Assembly: GCF_019977395.1 (NCBI RefSeq)
Contig: NZ_AP024660.1
Span: 1,860,001-1,924,000, forward strand
Direction of reading: 5' to 3'
DNA: 64,000 nucleotides
DNA from: Arthrobacter sp. NicSoilC5
GTDB lineage: Bacteria > Actinomycetota > Actinomycetes > Actinomycetales > Micrococcaceae
The stretch's first letter is position 1; each line of letters opens with the position of its first letter. Positions 43,498 through 52,822 of the stretch are shown here, piece after piece. The notes beneath the pieces are model-generated. The model saw only the letters and a list, made by a program, of their open reading frames with translations. It ran no database searches and was not told the origin of the DNA. A program made the translations under genes and the position numbers.

Positions 43498-45053
43498 GCA
43501 CGGGCGTCGCCGCCCGTCCCACGTGGCGGGCGGCGCTGGAGTCGTTCCTTCCGGCCGCCAAACGGCCCAGCGCGGACAAGTACATCCGGCGCATTCCCAT
43601 CGCCCTGATCCTTTTGGTGCAGGCGGTCTCGGCGCTCCGGCTCAGCAACACCGCTTTCCAGGACGAAGCGCTGTATTTGTACACCGGCGACTGGATCCTG
43701 AAGTCCTGGGCGGATCCGCACGTGGTGGTGTACACGCATCCGGAGTCATTCTTCTCCGGTGCACCCATGCTCTACCCGGTGCTGGGTGCACTGCTGGACC
43801 GGCTCGGCGGCCTGGCCTTGGCCCGTTTGTTCTCCACGGTCTGCATGCTCAGCGCTACGGCGGCGGTCTACTGGGGCACAAACGTACTGTTCGACCACCA
43901 CGCCCGGCCACGCACCGCGGGCATCTTCGCCGCTTTCGTCTTCGCCCTCTCTGCGCCGGTCATCTTCCTGTCCAACTTCGCCACCTTCGACGCCCCCAGC
44001 TTCGCCCTCATCGCCTGGGCAGCCGCGCTCAGCATCTGGTCCAGCAAGCGCAACCGCTCCATTGTGTGGGGCGTGCCCATCGGGGTCCTCTGCTCCCTGG
44101 CCGTGCTGCTGAAATACTCCTCGGCCATCGACGTCCCGTTCGTCATGCTGCTGACCCTGGTCGTGGGGTGGGCGGTCCGCTCCACCCGGGCGAGGGCGGT
44201 GGCCCGCGGCGCGGTGGCCGGGCTCACCGCGCTGGTCCTGCTGGTGGGCTCGGCGCTGACCTGGGGGTCGGCGCTGCTGGCGGGCCTCCAGAAGACCACC
44301 ACGGACCGGGCCGCCATGGTGCACCAGACTTCTGTCCTCACGCTGGTCAGCCAGGTGGGGGTATGGGCCGGTCTCACCTTCGCCCTCATGATCGCCGGCG
44401 CCATCTACCTGATGCGCCGCCAACCGGTCCTCGCGGTGCTGATGCTTGCCGGTACCATCGCGGCCACCGGCTACCAGATCTGGATGGGCGAGGCCGTGTC
44501 CCTGCACAAGCACCTCACCCTCGGCATCATTTTCGGTGCGCCGCTGGCCGGGGCAGTGCTATCGGCCCTGGTACGCACCGGGCGGAAGGTCACCGTTCTG
44601 CTCGTTGCGGCGGCGTGCTACGCCGTGCTGGTGACGGGACTGATGCAGTCCGAGAAGCTGTTCCACGTGTGGCCTGCCACCACTCCCCTGCACAACACGG
44701 TCGAGTTCGCCGTGGACTCCATGCCCTGGATCCGCACGCTCGCTGAAGTCCCTGAGCCGTTGATGTATTCGCTGAAGGACAAGACCGGACCCTGGCAGTG
44801 GACGGCGACGTACGACGGTTCGTTCTTTTACGACGACCCCGATGAAGGCGACAGGGTCTTCCAGGGGCTCGAGGCCTACCAGCACGCGCTGGAGGACAAC
44901 TACTTCCAGCTCGTCGTCCTTGACCGGAGCACCCCGATCGGCCAACAGCTGCAGCCGGAGGAGTTCGGCTTCGCACAGACTGACACGGTCACCGACGCCG
45001 CGTCCGGCCACACCTGGCGGATCTACCAGAGGTTTGACCACATCCCCCAGTGA
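43494..45053 (+). CDS. GT39/PMT-like membrane glycosyltransferase
   Basis: Protein of 519 residues with 10-12 membrane helices. The loop-1 signature NTAFQDEALYLYTGDWIL holds the catalytic acidic residues of the PMT/ArnT group. The soluble C-terminal part (YDGSFFYDDPDEGDRVFQGLEAYQHAL…) faces outside. Its ATG overlaps the preceding GT2 stop (ATGA), so the pair forms an operon like the GT2/GT39 pair at 8.9-11.8 kb, and a strong terminator follows. Could glycosylate the GT2 product or a surface protein. Confidence 0.85.
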   Translation: MSTGVAARPTWRAALESFLPAAKRPSADKYIRRIPIALILLVQAVSALRLSNTAFQDEALYLYTGDWILKSWADPHVVVYTHPESFFSGAPMLYPVLGALLDRLGGLALARLFSTVCMLSATAAVYWGTNVLFDHHARPRTAGIFAAFVFALSAPVIFLSNFATFDAPSFALIAWAAALSIWSSKRNRSIVWGVPIGVLCSLAVLLKYSSAIDVPFVMLLTLVVGWAVRSTRARAVARGAVAGLTALVLLVGSALTWGSALLAGLQKTTTDRAAMVHQTSVLTLVSQVGVWAGLTFALMIAGAIYLMRRQPVLAVLMLAGTIAATGYQIWMGEAVSLHKHLTLGIIFGAPLAGAVLSALVRTGRKVTVLLVAAACYAVLVTGLMQSEKLFHVWPATTPLHNTVEFAVDSMPWIRTLAEVPEPLMYSLKDKTGPWQWTATYDGSFFYDDPDEGDRVFQGLEAYQHALEDNYFQLVVLDRSTPIGQQLQPEEFGFAQTDTVTDAASGHTWRIYQRFDHIPQ

Positions 45054-45080
45054 CTTGGTGTGGCCGTTGCACAACAAAGG

Positions 45081-45106
45081 GAAGGCCCCTCCTAGGAGGG
45101 GCCTTC
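45081..45106 (+). terminator. strong terminator after the GT2/GT39 operon
   Basis: Perfect 12-bp stem GAAGGCCCCTCC / GGAGGGGCCTTC with a TA loop, 27 bases after the GT39 stop. T-run is short (CAACGTAG follows), but the stem is very stable. Confidence 0.75.
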
Positions 45107-45308
45107 AACGTAGTGGTCATTTGTCTTCTGGTATCGGTCAGCGGTGATGCGCAATCCCCCTTCCCGGACGCCCCCGGCGCCCATCCGGACTATGACGCTG
45201 TCCACTTTAATGAGCTGCTGCCAGTGCGTAAAGACCCTAATCAAGAAAATAAAGCACGACGGCGGCGGCCTGGGCCGGGCGCGGGAAGGAGGTCTGGCGA
45301 TTGCGGCT

Positions 45309-45337
45309 CCTTTGTTCTATAACTAATAGAACAAAGG
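45309..45337. promoter_or_regulatory. GntR (YtrA-type) operator, 12-bp perfect dyad
   Basis: CCTTTGTTCTAT and ATAGAACAAAGG around AACTA: a perfect 12-bp inverted repeat 18 bases before the GntR start. It would overlap the promoter, giving autorepression. Confidence 0.78.
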
Positions 45338-45355
45338 TAGGAAGGTGAAGGGTCG

Positions 45356-45748
45356 TTGATCCTCAACGTCGATCTGGCTGCTGATGTGCCGATCTACCAG
45401 CAGATCCGGGACCAGATCGTGGAAGCAATCGCACACGGCGCACTGACCGAAGGCAGCCCGCTGCCGCCCACCCGGACGCTCGCCGCCGATTTCGGCATCA
45501 ACTTCCACACAGTCAACAAGGCCTACGATCTCCTTCGCCAAGAGGGGCTGATCCGTCTCAGCCGCGGTACCGGGGCGGTAGTGACCGCGGCGGCCACCGG
45601 CCAGCTCCTTCCGTCCGACTGGACCGCGAGGGCCAGGACGCTCCTGGCGGAGGCCGTGGCCCGCGGAATGCCCGCCGACGACGTGCTCCAGGCCTGCCGG
45701 ACCCTGCTCGATTCATTTGGTGCCGCGGATCAGGAGGACACGCGATGA
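45356..45748 (+). CDS. YtrA-type GntR regulator
   Basis: Protein of 130 residues starting with TTG, GAAGGTGAAGGG just upstream. The winged helix at about 12-75 (IYQQIRDQIVEAIAHGALTEGSPLPPTRTLAADFGINFHTVNKAYDLLRQEGLI) has the GntR pattern; the ~50-residue C-terminal tail is the short helical type of the YtrA group. Typical YtrA operons control membrane transporters, and the next gene is a membrane protein overlapping by 4 bases. Operator at 45309-45337. Confidence 0.88.
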   Translation: MILNVDLAADVPIYQQIRDQIVEAIAHGALTEGSPLPPTRTLAADFGINFHTVNKAYDLLRQEGLIRLSRGTGAVVTAAATGQLLPSDWTARARTLLAEAVARGMPADDVLQACRTLLDSFGAADQEDTR

Positions 45749-46827
45749 TTGTTTCCGCCGTTCTGGGCTTTGTACTGCTGGGGCTGGTTCTCCTGCTGGC
45801 ATTGCTGCTGCCGTCCGTCACCAGCAACACCATCCCCTTCGGAGTCCGGATCCCGTCCCGGTATGCCGCCGATCCGGTCATCACCGGGCAGGCGCACTTG
45901 TACCGGCGGCGCGTCCTGATCTGCGGGGGCATCATTGCGGCAGCCGGCGTGGTCAGCGTGGCGGTGACCGGGCAACCCCTGCTGCTGCCGTTGTCGGTAC
46001 TGGTGCTGGTGGCCACCTGGTACGGCTGCTTCTTTCTGGCCCACCAGGAGATCCGGGCAGCGAAGCTTGCCGGCGGCTGGTTCGAAGGTCTGCACCAGGG
46101 CATCGCCGTGGACACGGAACTAAGGACCAATCCCCCGCGGTTCCCCTGGCTCTGGTTGGCACCGGCCGCGGTCATCACGGCCTCCACCGCCGTAATTGGC
46201 ATCCTGATGTACCCGTCCATGCCCCAGACCCTCGCCGTGCACTTTGGCGCCAACGGTGTCCCCAACAGGGTGGAAGCGAAGTCGGTGGGGGCGGCCTTTT
46301 CCCTGGTCTTCCTGCAGCTGGGCCTCACAGCATTCCTGGCGGGCATTGCGGCGGCCGTCGTCCGCAGCAGGCCCGACCTTGACCCGGCCCGCCCGATGGG
46401 ATCCTCGCGCTGGGCCCGGCACTACATGTCGCTTGGCGCCAAGGCCGTGCTGGGGCTGGTAGCCATGATTGACCTGGGACTGATGGGATCCTCGCTGCTG
46501 ATGTGGACCGGAACGGTGACCCGGTGGGCGCCGTTGGTGATCGTGATCCCGGTCCTGGCTTCCGTGGCGGCAACCGTAGCGGTCCTGGCCAGGAACAACA
46601 GGGACCGCAGCGAAAATGGGGAGGACACGGGCCTGACGCACCGCGACGATGACAGGTACTGGCGCGGCGGCCTGATCTACGTCAACCGGGAGGATCCGGT
46701 GCTGCTGGTGCCGCGCCGGTTCGGCATTGGATGGACATTGAACTTCGGGAACCCCAGGGCCGCGATGCTGCTGGCTGGAGTGGTTGCGCTGATCGGCTTG
46801 GTGCTTGCCCTCCGCTTCGCCGTCTAA
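45745..46827 (+). CDS. DUF1648/DUF5808 membrane protein
   Basis: Protein of 360 residues. N-terminal helices with a conserved IPFGVRIPSRYAADPVI loop precede a DUF1648-like core with the motif YPSMPQTLAVHFGANGVPNR and several helices. The C-terminal cytoplasmic domain reads YWRGGLIYVNREDPVLLVPRRFGIGWTLNFGNPRA (DUF5808 type), ending in a last helix. It is the membrane partner of the YtrA-type regulator. Family members accompany envelope-stress GntR regulators; mechanism unknown. Confidence 0.85.
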   Translation: MIVSAVLGFVLLGLVLLLALLLPSVTSNTIPFGVRIPSRYAADPVITGQAHLYRRRVLICGGIIAAAGVVSVAVTGQPLLLPLSVLVLVATWYGCFFLAHQEIRAAKLAGGWFEGLHQGIAVDTELRTNPPRFPWLWLAPAAVITASTAVIGILMYPSMPQTLAVHFGANGVPNRVEAKSVGAAFSLVFLQLGLTAFLAGIAAAVVRSRPDLDPARPMGSSRWARHYMSLGAKAVLGLVAMIDLGLMGSSLLMWTGTVTRWAPLVIVIPVLASVAATVAVLARNNRDRSENGEDTGLTHRDDDRYWRGGLIYVNREDPVLLVPRRFGIGWTLNFGNPRAAMLLAGVVALIGLVLALRFAV

Positions 46828-46845
46828 GCGGTTACTGTTCAGGCG

Positions 46846-47784
46846 CTATCCGTCGAGCACCGCAGCGTTGCTTGCCCGCGGCACCACCACATGCACGGCA
46901 TTGCGCTCGATGGTGAAGTCGGCGGGAGTAGCCGTGGCGATTTCGCCGTCGAGGTTAACCGGCAGGGATGGCTGCGTCACCAAGCGGACGTGCCGGGTCG
47001 TCAGGTGGTACACGCCGTCGCGCTCCACAAAGCTGCCATCTTTGAGCAGTCGAGCGATCCGCACATGTTCCCGGAGCGGCGCCCCGGGAATGGCGTACAC
47101 GTCCAGGATGTGGTCGTCTATGCCTGCCGTCGGCGAAACCGCGTTGCCGCCCCCGTAATGCCTGCCGTTGCCGACGGCCACCTGCAGCACATCCGGCAGC
47201 TCGAGCGTTCCATGGTCGCCATCCGGGAATTCGAGCCGGGCGCGGAAGGGCTTGTGCCGGGAATAGGCGCGTACGGCGGCAACCCCGTAGGCCATTGGTC
47301 CCAGGTACCGCTTCAGGCGGGGACTGAGGCTTTCCGTAACTCCAACCGAAAGTCCCACCGACGCAACGTTGAGGAAAGGCCAGCCGTTCGCCCGCCCCAG
47401 GTCAATGTCCACTACCTTCCCGTCTGCGAGCGCAGTGCACGCGGCGTCCAGGCCGCCCGGAATTTCCAGGGTGCGGGCAAGGTCGTTTGCTGTTCCCAGC
47501 GGAAGAATCCCGAGCACTGTTCCCGTCCCCGCCAGCTGGCCGGCGGCGAAGGACACCGTGCCGTCCCCACCTCCCACGACCACCATGTCGTGGCCGCCCG
47601 CCACCACCCGCTTGAGTGTCCCCGGCAGTTCGCTGCCCTGCCGGACGTGATGCACAGAGGAAATGGGCAACCCGGCCTTTTGCAGCTTCTCCACCGCCAG
47701 GTCGGGTAGCGCCGCCCGGCGCGCGCCGGTATTGATCACCACGGCAACGGAGTTGGCGTCTCGGGCAGCCTTCATGGGGACCAT
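46846..47784 (-). CDS. diacylglycerol-kinase-family lipid kinase
   Basis: Protein of 312 residues. The catalytic region has GGGDGTVSFAAGQL (nucleotide loop), LGILPLGTANDLARTL and a C-terminal DGEI motif (VNLDGEIATATPA), all characteristic of the DagK/YegS-type family. It phosphorylates a lipid alcohol such as diacylglycerol, recycling lipids left from wall polymer synthesis. An in-frame ATG at 47775 is a second start candidate. It reads leftward, convergent with the preceding genes. Confidence 0.87.
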   Translation of the reverse strand: MVPMKAARDANSVAVVINTGARRAALPDLAVEKLQKAGLPISSVHHVRQGSELPGTLKRVVAGGHDMVVVGGGDGTVSFAAGQLAGTGTVLGILPLGTANDLARTLEIPGGLDAACTALADGKVVDIDLGRANGWPFLNVASVGLSVGVTESLSPRLKRYLGPMAYGVAAVRAYSRHKPFRARLEFPDGDHGTLELPDVLQVAVGNGRHYGGGNAVSPTAGIDDHILDVYAIPGAPLREHVRIARLLKDGSFVERDGVYHLTTRHVRLVTQPSLPVNLDGEIATATPADFTIERNAVHVVVPRASNAAVLDG

Positions 47785-47843
47785 CCTAGGTTGATGGAGC
47801 TGGGAGGTCCCTGCACGCGCAGACTGGCACCGGCAGAGGTGAA

Positions 47844-47878
47844 GCGTACGACGGCGGTATGCGGCCGCCGTCGTACGC
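47844..47878 (-). terminator. terminator of the bkd operon
   Basis: A perfect 14-bp stem GCGTACGACGGCGG / CCGCCGTCGTACGC with a 7-base loop, 24 bases past the E2 stop. It has little T-run. Confidence 0.7.
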
Positions 47879-47901
47879 CCACTATGCGAGTGGTTGGCGG
47901 G

Positions 47902-49494
47902 CTAGATATCCGCCAGGAGGGACGTGGGGTTTTCGATGGCGTCGGCCACGAAGCGGAGGAAGCCGCCGGCCGTGCCGCCATCGCAGACCCGGTGGTCGAA
48001 GGTCAGGGTCAGCTCGGTGACCTTGCGGACGGCCAGCTCCCCGTTGACCACCCACGGCTTGTCGATGATCCGGCCCACGCCGAGGATCCCAACCTCAGGG
48101 TGGTTGATGATCGCCGCTGAGCCGTCGACGCCGAACACGCCGTAATTGTTCAGCGTGAACGTTCCGCTGCCCAGCTCAGCCGGGGTCGCCTTGCCGTCGC
48201 GCGCCACCTGGGTGAGCCGGCGGATCTCCGCATCCAGCTCCCTGGCGCTGAGCTTCTCCGCCCCGCGCACGGAAGGCACCACCAGGCCGCGGTCGGTCTG
48301 CGCCGCGAAACCCAGGTTGATCCCGTCGAAGGCCACGATCTCCTGCGACCCATCGTCAGCAGTCTCAATCCGGGTGTTCAGTTCCGGATACTTCTTCAGC
48401 CCCGCCGTGACGAACCGTGCGATGAAAGCCAACAAACCCGGGACCTCCACACCGCTGGCTTTCAGCCCCTCGCGCAGCTCCATCAGGGCCGTGGCGTCCA
48501 CATCAACCCACACCGTTGCTTCCGGAATCTCGGACCGGCTGCGGGCCATGTTCGCGGCAACGGCCTTACGCACGCCGCGGACAGGCGTGCGGGCCGCGAC
48601 GGCAAGACCCGTCCGCGCGTCGCGGCCCTGGGCTTCGGCGGACTCAGCAGGACGCACCGGTGCTTCCACAGCTGCTTCAACCGGCTCGACTTCCGGTGCT
48701 GCCGCGGGCGCAGCTGCCGGCGCGGCTGTCCGCAGGGCGGCCTCCACGTCACGGCGCATGATCAGCCCGCTGTCACCGGAACCCGAAATATCCCCCAGGT
48801 CCACGCCATGCTCCCGAGCCATCCGACGGACCAGCGGAGAGATCACGGCGCCAAGCTTTCCGGGCACCCGGGTACGCAGGAGGGCAAGCTCGTCCTCTTT
48901 GGACAACTCGGGAGCAGCGGAGTCGGAACGGTCAGCCACGGCCACGGAAGACTTCGGCGCACGGGTACGCCGGGCAACGCCATGCCCACCGGGAGTTCCA
49001 TACCCGATCAAAACATTTCCAGATCCAGCTTTTTCTTCCTCCCGGTACGTTTCCGCCTCAGCCGACGCGGATGATGCCGCCCCGGGAGTGGCATCGAAGG
49101 AACCGGACGAGGGACCCGATGCGAGCTTGCGAGCATTGGGAAGTCCGGTGCCGCTGTCGGAGCCGGCAGCATCGTCCGCAGGACGAATGCTGCCCGGCGA
49201 AGGGGCGGGGGCGGCATCATCCGCGGCCCCTCCCGAAGGCACCAGTTCCGGCAGAGGCGTCACCGAGATCAGCGGCTTCCCTACGTCCAGGGTCTCCCCC
49301 GGCTTCCCGTGCAGCTCGGCAACAATCCCGGCATACGGAGACGGCACCTCCACTGCGGACTTGGCGGTCTCCACCTCGGCGATGGGCTGATCGACGGCGA
49401 TCTCGTCACCCACAGAGACATGCCAGGCCACCAGTTCAGCCTCGGTGAGGCCCTCACCCAGGTCCGGCAGCAAAAATACGCGTGGTTCGCTCAT
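47902..49494 (-). CDS. bkdC: 2-oxoacid dehydrogenase E2 (dihydrolipoyl acyltransferase), branched-chain type
   Basis: Protein of 530 residues. One lipoyl domain with lipoyl-lysine Lys45 ([10 protein letters not shown]) at the N-terminus, an Ala/Pro/Ser linker, a peripheral-subunit-binding domain ([27 protein letters not shown]) near 230, a second Ala-rich linker and the catalytic domain ending with HRVCDG (His501, Asp505). The start is two bases after the E1-beta stop, with a GGGAG ribosome site. It transfers the acyl group to CoA in the E1-E2-E3 complex; no E3 gene follows here. Confidence 0.93.
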   Translation of the reverse strand: MSEPRVFLLPDLGEGLTEAELVAWHVSVGDEIAVDQPIAEVETAKSAVEVPSPYAGIVAELHGKPGETLDVGKPLISVTPLPELVPSGGAADDAAPAPSPGSIRPADDAAGSDSGTGLPNARKLASGPSSGSFDATPGAASSASAEAETYREEEKAGSGNVLIGYGTPGGHGVARRTRAPKSSVAVADRSDSAAPELSKEDELALLRTRVPGKLGAVISPLVRRMAREHGVDLGDISGSGDSGLIMRRDVEAALRTAAPAAAPAAAPEVEPVEAAVEAPVRPAESAEAQGRDARTGLAVAARTPVRGVRKAVAANMARSRSEIPEATVWVDVDATALMELREGLKASGVEVPGLLAFIARFVTAGLKKYPELNTRIETADDGSQEIVAFDGINLGFAAQTDRGLVVPSVRGAEKLSARELDAEIRRLTQVARDGKATPAELGSGTFTLNNYGVFGVDGSAAIINHPEVGILGVGRIIDKPWVVNGELAVRKVTELTLTFDHRVCDGGTAGGFLRFVADAIENPTSLLADI

Positions 49495-49496
49495 GG

Positions 49497-50609
49497 TCAG
49501 TTCTCCCACTGAAGGTCGTCAACGGCGTCGAGGATGCGGTCCACGCCGGGCAGGTAGTACTTCTCGAGTTTGGGCGCCGGGTACGGGACGTCGAACCCGG
49601 TCACGCGGCGGATCGGTGCGGCCAGGTAGTGGAAGCAGCGCTCCTGCACCCGGGCCACGATCTCGGAGGAGACGGACGCGAAGCCATGCGCCTCTGCGAT
49701 CACCACGGCGCGGCCGGTCTTGCGGACGGACTCGCCCACAGTCTCATCGTCGAACGGGACGATGGTCCGCACGTCGATCACTTCCAGCGAGCGGCCCTCC
49801 AGCGCCGCCGCCTCGGCGGCAGCCAAAGCAGTGGGCACGGAGGGACCGTACGCAATCAGCGTCGCGTCGGTGCCGGGACGCGCGACGGCGGCCCTTCCCT
49901 CCGAGCTGCGTCCCGCCGTCGTACCTTCCTCATGAAGGCGCCGCAGCTCGCCCAGGTCCACCGAATCCTTGGTCCAGTACATCTTCTTGGGCTCCATGAA
50001 GACCACCGGATCGTCGGAGTCGATGGCTTCGCGGAGCATGCGGTAGCCGTCCGCGACGGTGGCCGGGGTGTAGACCTTCAGCCCGGCGGTGTGGGCGTAG
50101 TAGGACTCGGAGGAGTCGCAGTGGTGCTCCACTCCCCCGATGCCGCCGCCGTACGGAATCCGGATCACCATGGGCAGCTTGACCATGCCGCGGGTACGGT
50201 TGTGCATCTTGGCCACGTGGCTGACGATCTGTTCGAACGCCGGGTATGCGAACGCATCGAACTGCATCTCGATGACGGGCCGCATGCCGTTGATGGCCAT
50301 ACCCACGGCCATGCCCACAATGCCGGACTCGGCCAGCGGGGTGTCGAAGCAGCGCTGTTCGCCGAACGTGGCGGTGAGGCCGTCGGTGATGCGGAAGACG
50401 CCGCCCAGGAGCCCTACGTCCTCACCGAACACCAGGACGGAGGAGTCCGCGGACATGGCGTCGGCGAGCGCGGTGTTGAGGGCCTTGGCCATGGTGACCG
50501 GCTGCGGGCCGACGGCCTCGGCGGATGCCGCTGCGGAGGCTGCGGCCCGGGCGGTAGCGGCGGAAACGTTGCCGTTGGCCTCGGATGAGGTGGTGATGGT
50601 GGGGCTCAC
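49497..50609 (-). CDS. bkdB: 2-oxoacid dehydrogenase E1 component, beta subunit
   Basis: Protein of 370 residues of the transketolase C-terminal/pyrimidine-binding type: MAKALNTALADAMSADSSVLVFGEDVGLLGGVFRITDGL, GMAVGMAINGMRPVIEMQF, and a C-terminal FDVPYPAPKLEKYYLPGVDRI. The N-terminal 30 residues are a low-complexity Ala/Ser extension. It is coupled to the alpha-subunit gene by a 4-base overlap. Forms the alpha2beta2 E1 enzyme decarboxylating branched-chain 2-oxoacids with thiamine diphosphate. Confidence 0.93.
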   Translation of the reverse strand: MSPTITTSSEANGNVSAATARAAASAAASAEAVGPQPVTMAKALNTALADAMSADSSVLVFGEDVGLLGGVFRITDGLTATFGEQRCFDTPLAESGIVGMAVGMAINGMRPVIEMQFDAFAYPAFEQIVSHVAKMHNRTRGMVKLPMVIRIPYGGGIGGVEHHCDSSESYYAHTAGLKVYTPATVADGYRMLREAIDSDDPVVFMEPKKMYWTKDSVDLGELRRLHEEGTTAGRSSEGRAAVARPGTDATLIAYGPSVPTALAAAEAAALEGRSLEVIDVRTIVPFDDETVGESVRKTGRAVVIAEAHGFASVSSEIVARVQERCFHYLAAPIRRVTGFDVPYPAPKLEKYYLPGVDRILDAVDDLQWEN

Positions 50610-51832
50610 TTGCCGGCCTCCTTCAAGTCAGTGGCTGCTGCGTCGCGGGCCAGCTCGTCGGCGAGCATGGCAGACTGTTCCTTCAGCTGCGGGGTCTGCA
50701 CCGCGAACACGTGGCGGAAGAGCTCCTGCGGGTCCACAGGCACGTCCTCGCCGAGGCCATCGCGCAGCTGCGCGGCAACCGCCTCAGCGTGCGCAGCGAT
50801 CCGTGCCTCGCCGTCGTCGTCCAGCAGCCCTCGGTCCGTCAGGTAGGTGCGCATCCTGTTCACGGGGTCTTTGGCCCGCCACTCCGCAACCTCGGCGCTT
50901 TCCCGGTAGCGGGTGTCGTCGTCGGCGTTGGTGTGGGCCTGCATGCGGTACGTGTTGGCCTCCACCAGCAGGGGGCCGGAGCCTTCCCGGGCCAGTTTCA
51001 CGGCGCGGTCCAGGACGGCGAGGAGTGCCACGACGTCGTTGCCGTCCACGCGTTCGCCGGCCATGCCGTAGCCCACGGCTTTGTGCGCGAGCGACGGCGC
51101 CACGGACTGGTGTGCCAGCGGCACCGAGATGGCGTACTTGTTGTTCTGGACGAAGAAGATGACCGGCAGGTGGAAGACGGCGGCGAAGTTCAGGGCTTCG
51201 TGGAAGTCGCCTTCGCTGGTGGCGCCGTCGCCGCACATGGCCAGCACCACGGTGTCCTCACCGCGCAGCTTGGCGGCGTGGGCAACGCCGACGGCGTGCA
51301 GCAGCTGGGTGGTCAGCGGGGTGCACTGGATGCCCACCTTGTACTTGAGGGGGTCGTACCCGCCGTGCCAGTCGCCGCGGAAGATGGTCATCACCTGGAC
51401 GGGGTCCACGCCGCGGGTCATCACGGCCACGGCGTCGCGGTAGGTGGGGAACATCCAGTCGCCGTCGGACAGGCACAGGGCGGCGGCCACCTGGCAGGCT
51501 TCCTGGCCGTGGCTGGAGGGGTAGACGGCCATGCGGCCCTGCCGGACCAGGGCGGAATTCTGGTCATTGACGCGGCGGCCGACGACGAGTTGTTCGTACG
51601 CGGCGAGCAGTTCCTTGTCGCCGGGCACGGGGTATTCGTGGCCGGGCTGGGTGCCCTGCTCACTGCCGGCCTTGAGCCGGCCGTCCGGGTCCACCATCTG
51701 GATCTGGTGCCGGGCGGGGAGCATGTAGTCCTCCACCGTGATGCCGAACTTCTTCACAGCTTCCGTCAGCGCATTGCCTGGCGTTGCGGTGCTGGTGGTG
51801 TCCGGCGCGGTGTGGTCTGCGGAGATCGTCAT
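50606..51832 (-). CDS. bkdA: 2-oxoacid dehydrogenase E1 component, alpha subunit
   Basis: Protein of 408 residues. The thiamine-diphosphate motif is GDGATSEGDFHEALNFAAVFHLPVIFFVQNN near 190-220, and the NTYRMQAHTNADDDTRYR loop carries the regulatory region. Sequence layout and the neighbouring Lrp regulator favour the branched-chain rather than pyruvate enzyme; pyruvate cannot be excluded. First gene of the E1-alpha/E1-beta/E2 operon. Confidence 0.92.
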   Translation of the reverse strand: MTISADHTAPDTTSTATPGNALTEAVKKFGITVEDYMLPARHQIQMVDPDGRLKAGSEQGTQPGHEYPVPGDKELLAAYEQLVVGRRVNDQNSALVRQGRMAVYPSSHGQEACQVAAALCLSDGDWMFPTYRDAVAVMTRGVDPVQVMTIFRGDWHGGYDPLKYKVGIQCTPLTTQLLHAVGVAHAAKLRGEDTVVLAMCGDGATSEGDFHEALNFAAVFHLPVIFFVQNNKYAISVPLAHQSVAPSLAHKAVGYGMAGERVDGNDVVALLAVLDRAVKLAREGSGPLLVEANTYRMQAHTNADDDTRYRESAEVAEWRAKDPVNRMRTYLTDRGLLDDDGEARIAAHAEAVAAQLRDGLGEDVPVDPQELFRHVFAVQTPQLKEQSAMLADELARDAAATDLKEAGK

Positions 51833-51983
51833 TGGTCCGTCCTTCGGTAGCCACTATTCCCTCCCAGTATCGTCCTGACGCAGGTTTCGTATCCAGCACC
51901 TGCGCGAATCGTGGAGAAGCTGCTCAGAACTGCCTATTATGGGAGACGATTTGTAACTGTGACGTGGATTACCGACGGGAGTC

Positions 51984-52454
51984 GTGGACAAAATGCCGGG
52001 CAAGGATGCTGCTGCCGAGGTTCCGCTGGACGATATTGACCGCCGCATCATTGCCGAGCTCACCCGGGACGGCCGGATGTCCGTCACTCAAGTGGCGGAA
52101 AACGTTCACATCTCGCGGGCGCATGCGTACTCGCGAATTGCCCGGCTGACCGGCGACGGGGTGCTGACCCGGTTTACGGCGCTGGTGGATCCCATCAAGG
52201 CAGGGCTGAAGTCCTCGGCCTACGTGACGCTGAAGCTGAAGCAGGATTCCTGGCGTGAGCTCCGCGACCAGCTGGGCGCCATCCCGGAAGTGCACCACAT
52301 CGCGCTGGTGGGCGGCGACTTCGACGTCATCCTGCTGGTCCGGGCCGTGGACAACATCGACCTCCGCCGGGTCATCTTCGACCAGCTTCAGACCATGCCC
52401 GGCGTGCTCGATACGCAGACGTTCCTGGTGTTCGAGGACGTGGATACGCGGTAG
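51984..52454 (+). CDS. Lrp/AsnC-family regulator of the bkd operon
   Basis: Protein of 156 residues. N-terminal helix-turn-helix (DIDRRIIAELTRDGRMSVTQVAENVHISRAHAYSRIARLTGDGVL) and an AsnC ligand domain with GGDFDVILLV. It is divergent from the bkd operon across a 151-base region, the usual arrangement for BkdR, so it probably responds to branched-chain amino or keto acids. A GTG at 51984 and an ATG at 51993 are both possible starts. Confidence 0.88.
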   Translation: MDKMPGKDAAAEVPLDDIDRRIIAELTRDGRMSVTQVAENVHISRAHAYSRIARLTGDGVLTRFTALVDPIKAGLKSSAYVTLKLKQDSWRELRDQLGAIPEVHHIALVGGDFDVILLVRAVDNIDLRRVIFDQLQTMPGVLDTQTFLVFEDVDTR

Positions 52455-52822
52455 AAAATTCAGCGCCCAGGTCAGTACTTATTCCCGAAATTGATGTTCC
52501 AGGTGCGCAAGATTTCCTCAATGTGAGCGCTTCATAGCAGTACCCGAAGTCAGCGGGGACTACTACTTGGATTGCCCCTTTCCGCCTTGAGTCTGCACGG
52601 TGTGGGAAGAAACTTCCACGGAATTGCAGCGCGGGGAACGCAGGTAGTGGCAGCGCTTACCGAGTACCCGGCTTCTTGAGGTTTCAGAAACTCAAGTACC
52701 GGTACGTGTTGTTGCTCCTTTTCGCTCCGGCAAATATTGGGTCATCGATCCACCGGAAGGCACCTGGATGGAGCCACCAATGGGGGAACGGGTTCTCAAC
52801 CACACATTCAAGGAGTCTCTCC
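52455..52822. other. 368-bp leader/promoter region of the second SipW-substrate cluster
   Basis: No convincing frame. A near-perfect hairpin CTTGAG(G)TTTC / GAAACTCAAG lies at 52675-52696, nested inside TACCCGG and CCGGTAC arms, about 125 bases before the first gene. Several CCGG and GGATC motifs follow. The tail carries a clean AAGGAG ribosome site (52810-52815). Likely a regulated leader; it does not match the leader of the first SipW operon by eye. Confidence 0.5.

Noticed and set aside
45144..45326. 60-residue frame with Lys-rich tail between the terminator and GntR operator
   Set aside because: No ribosome site, no recognisable composition, and it runs into the operator.
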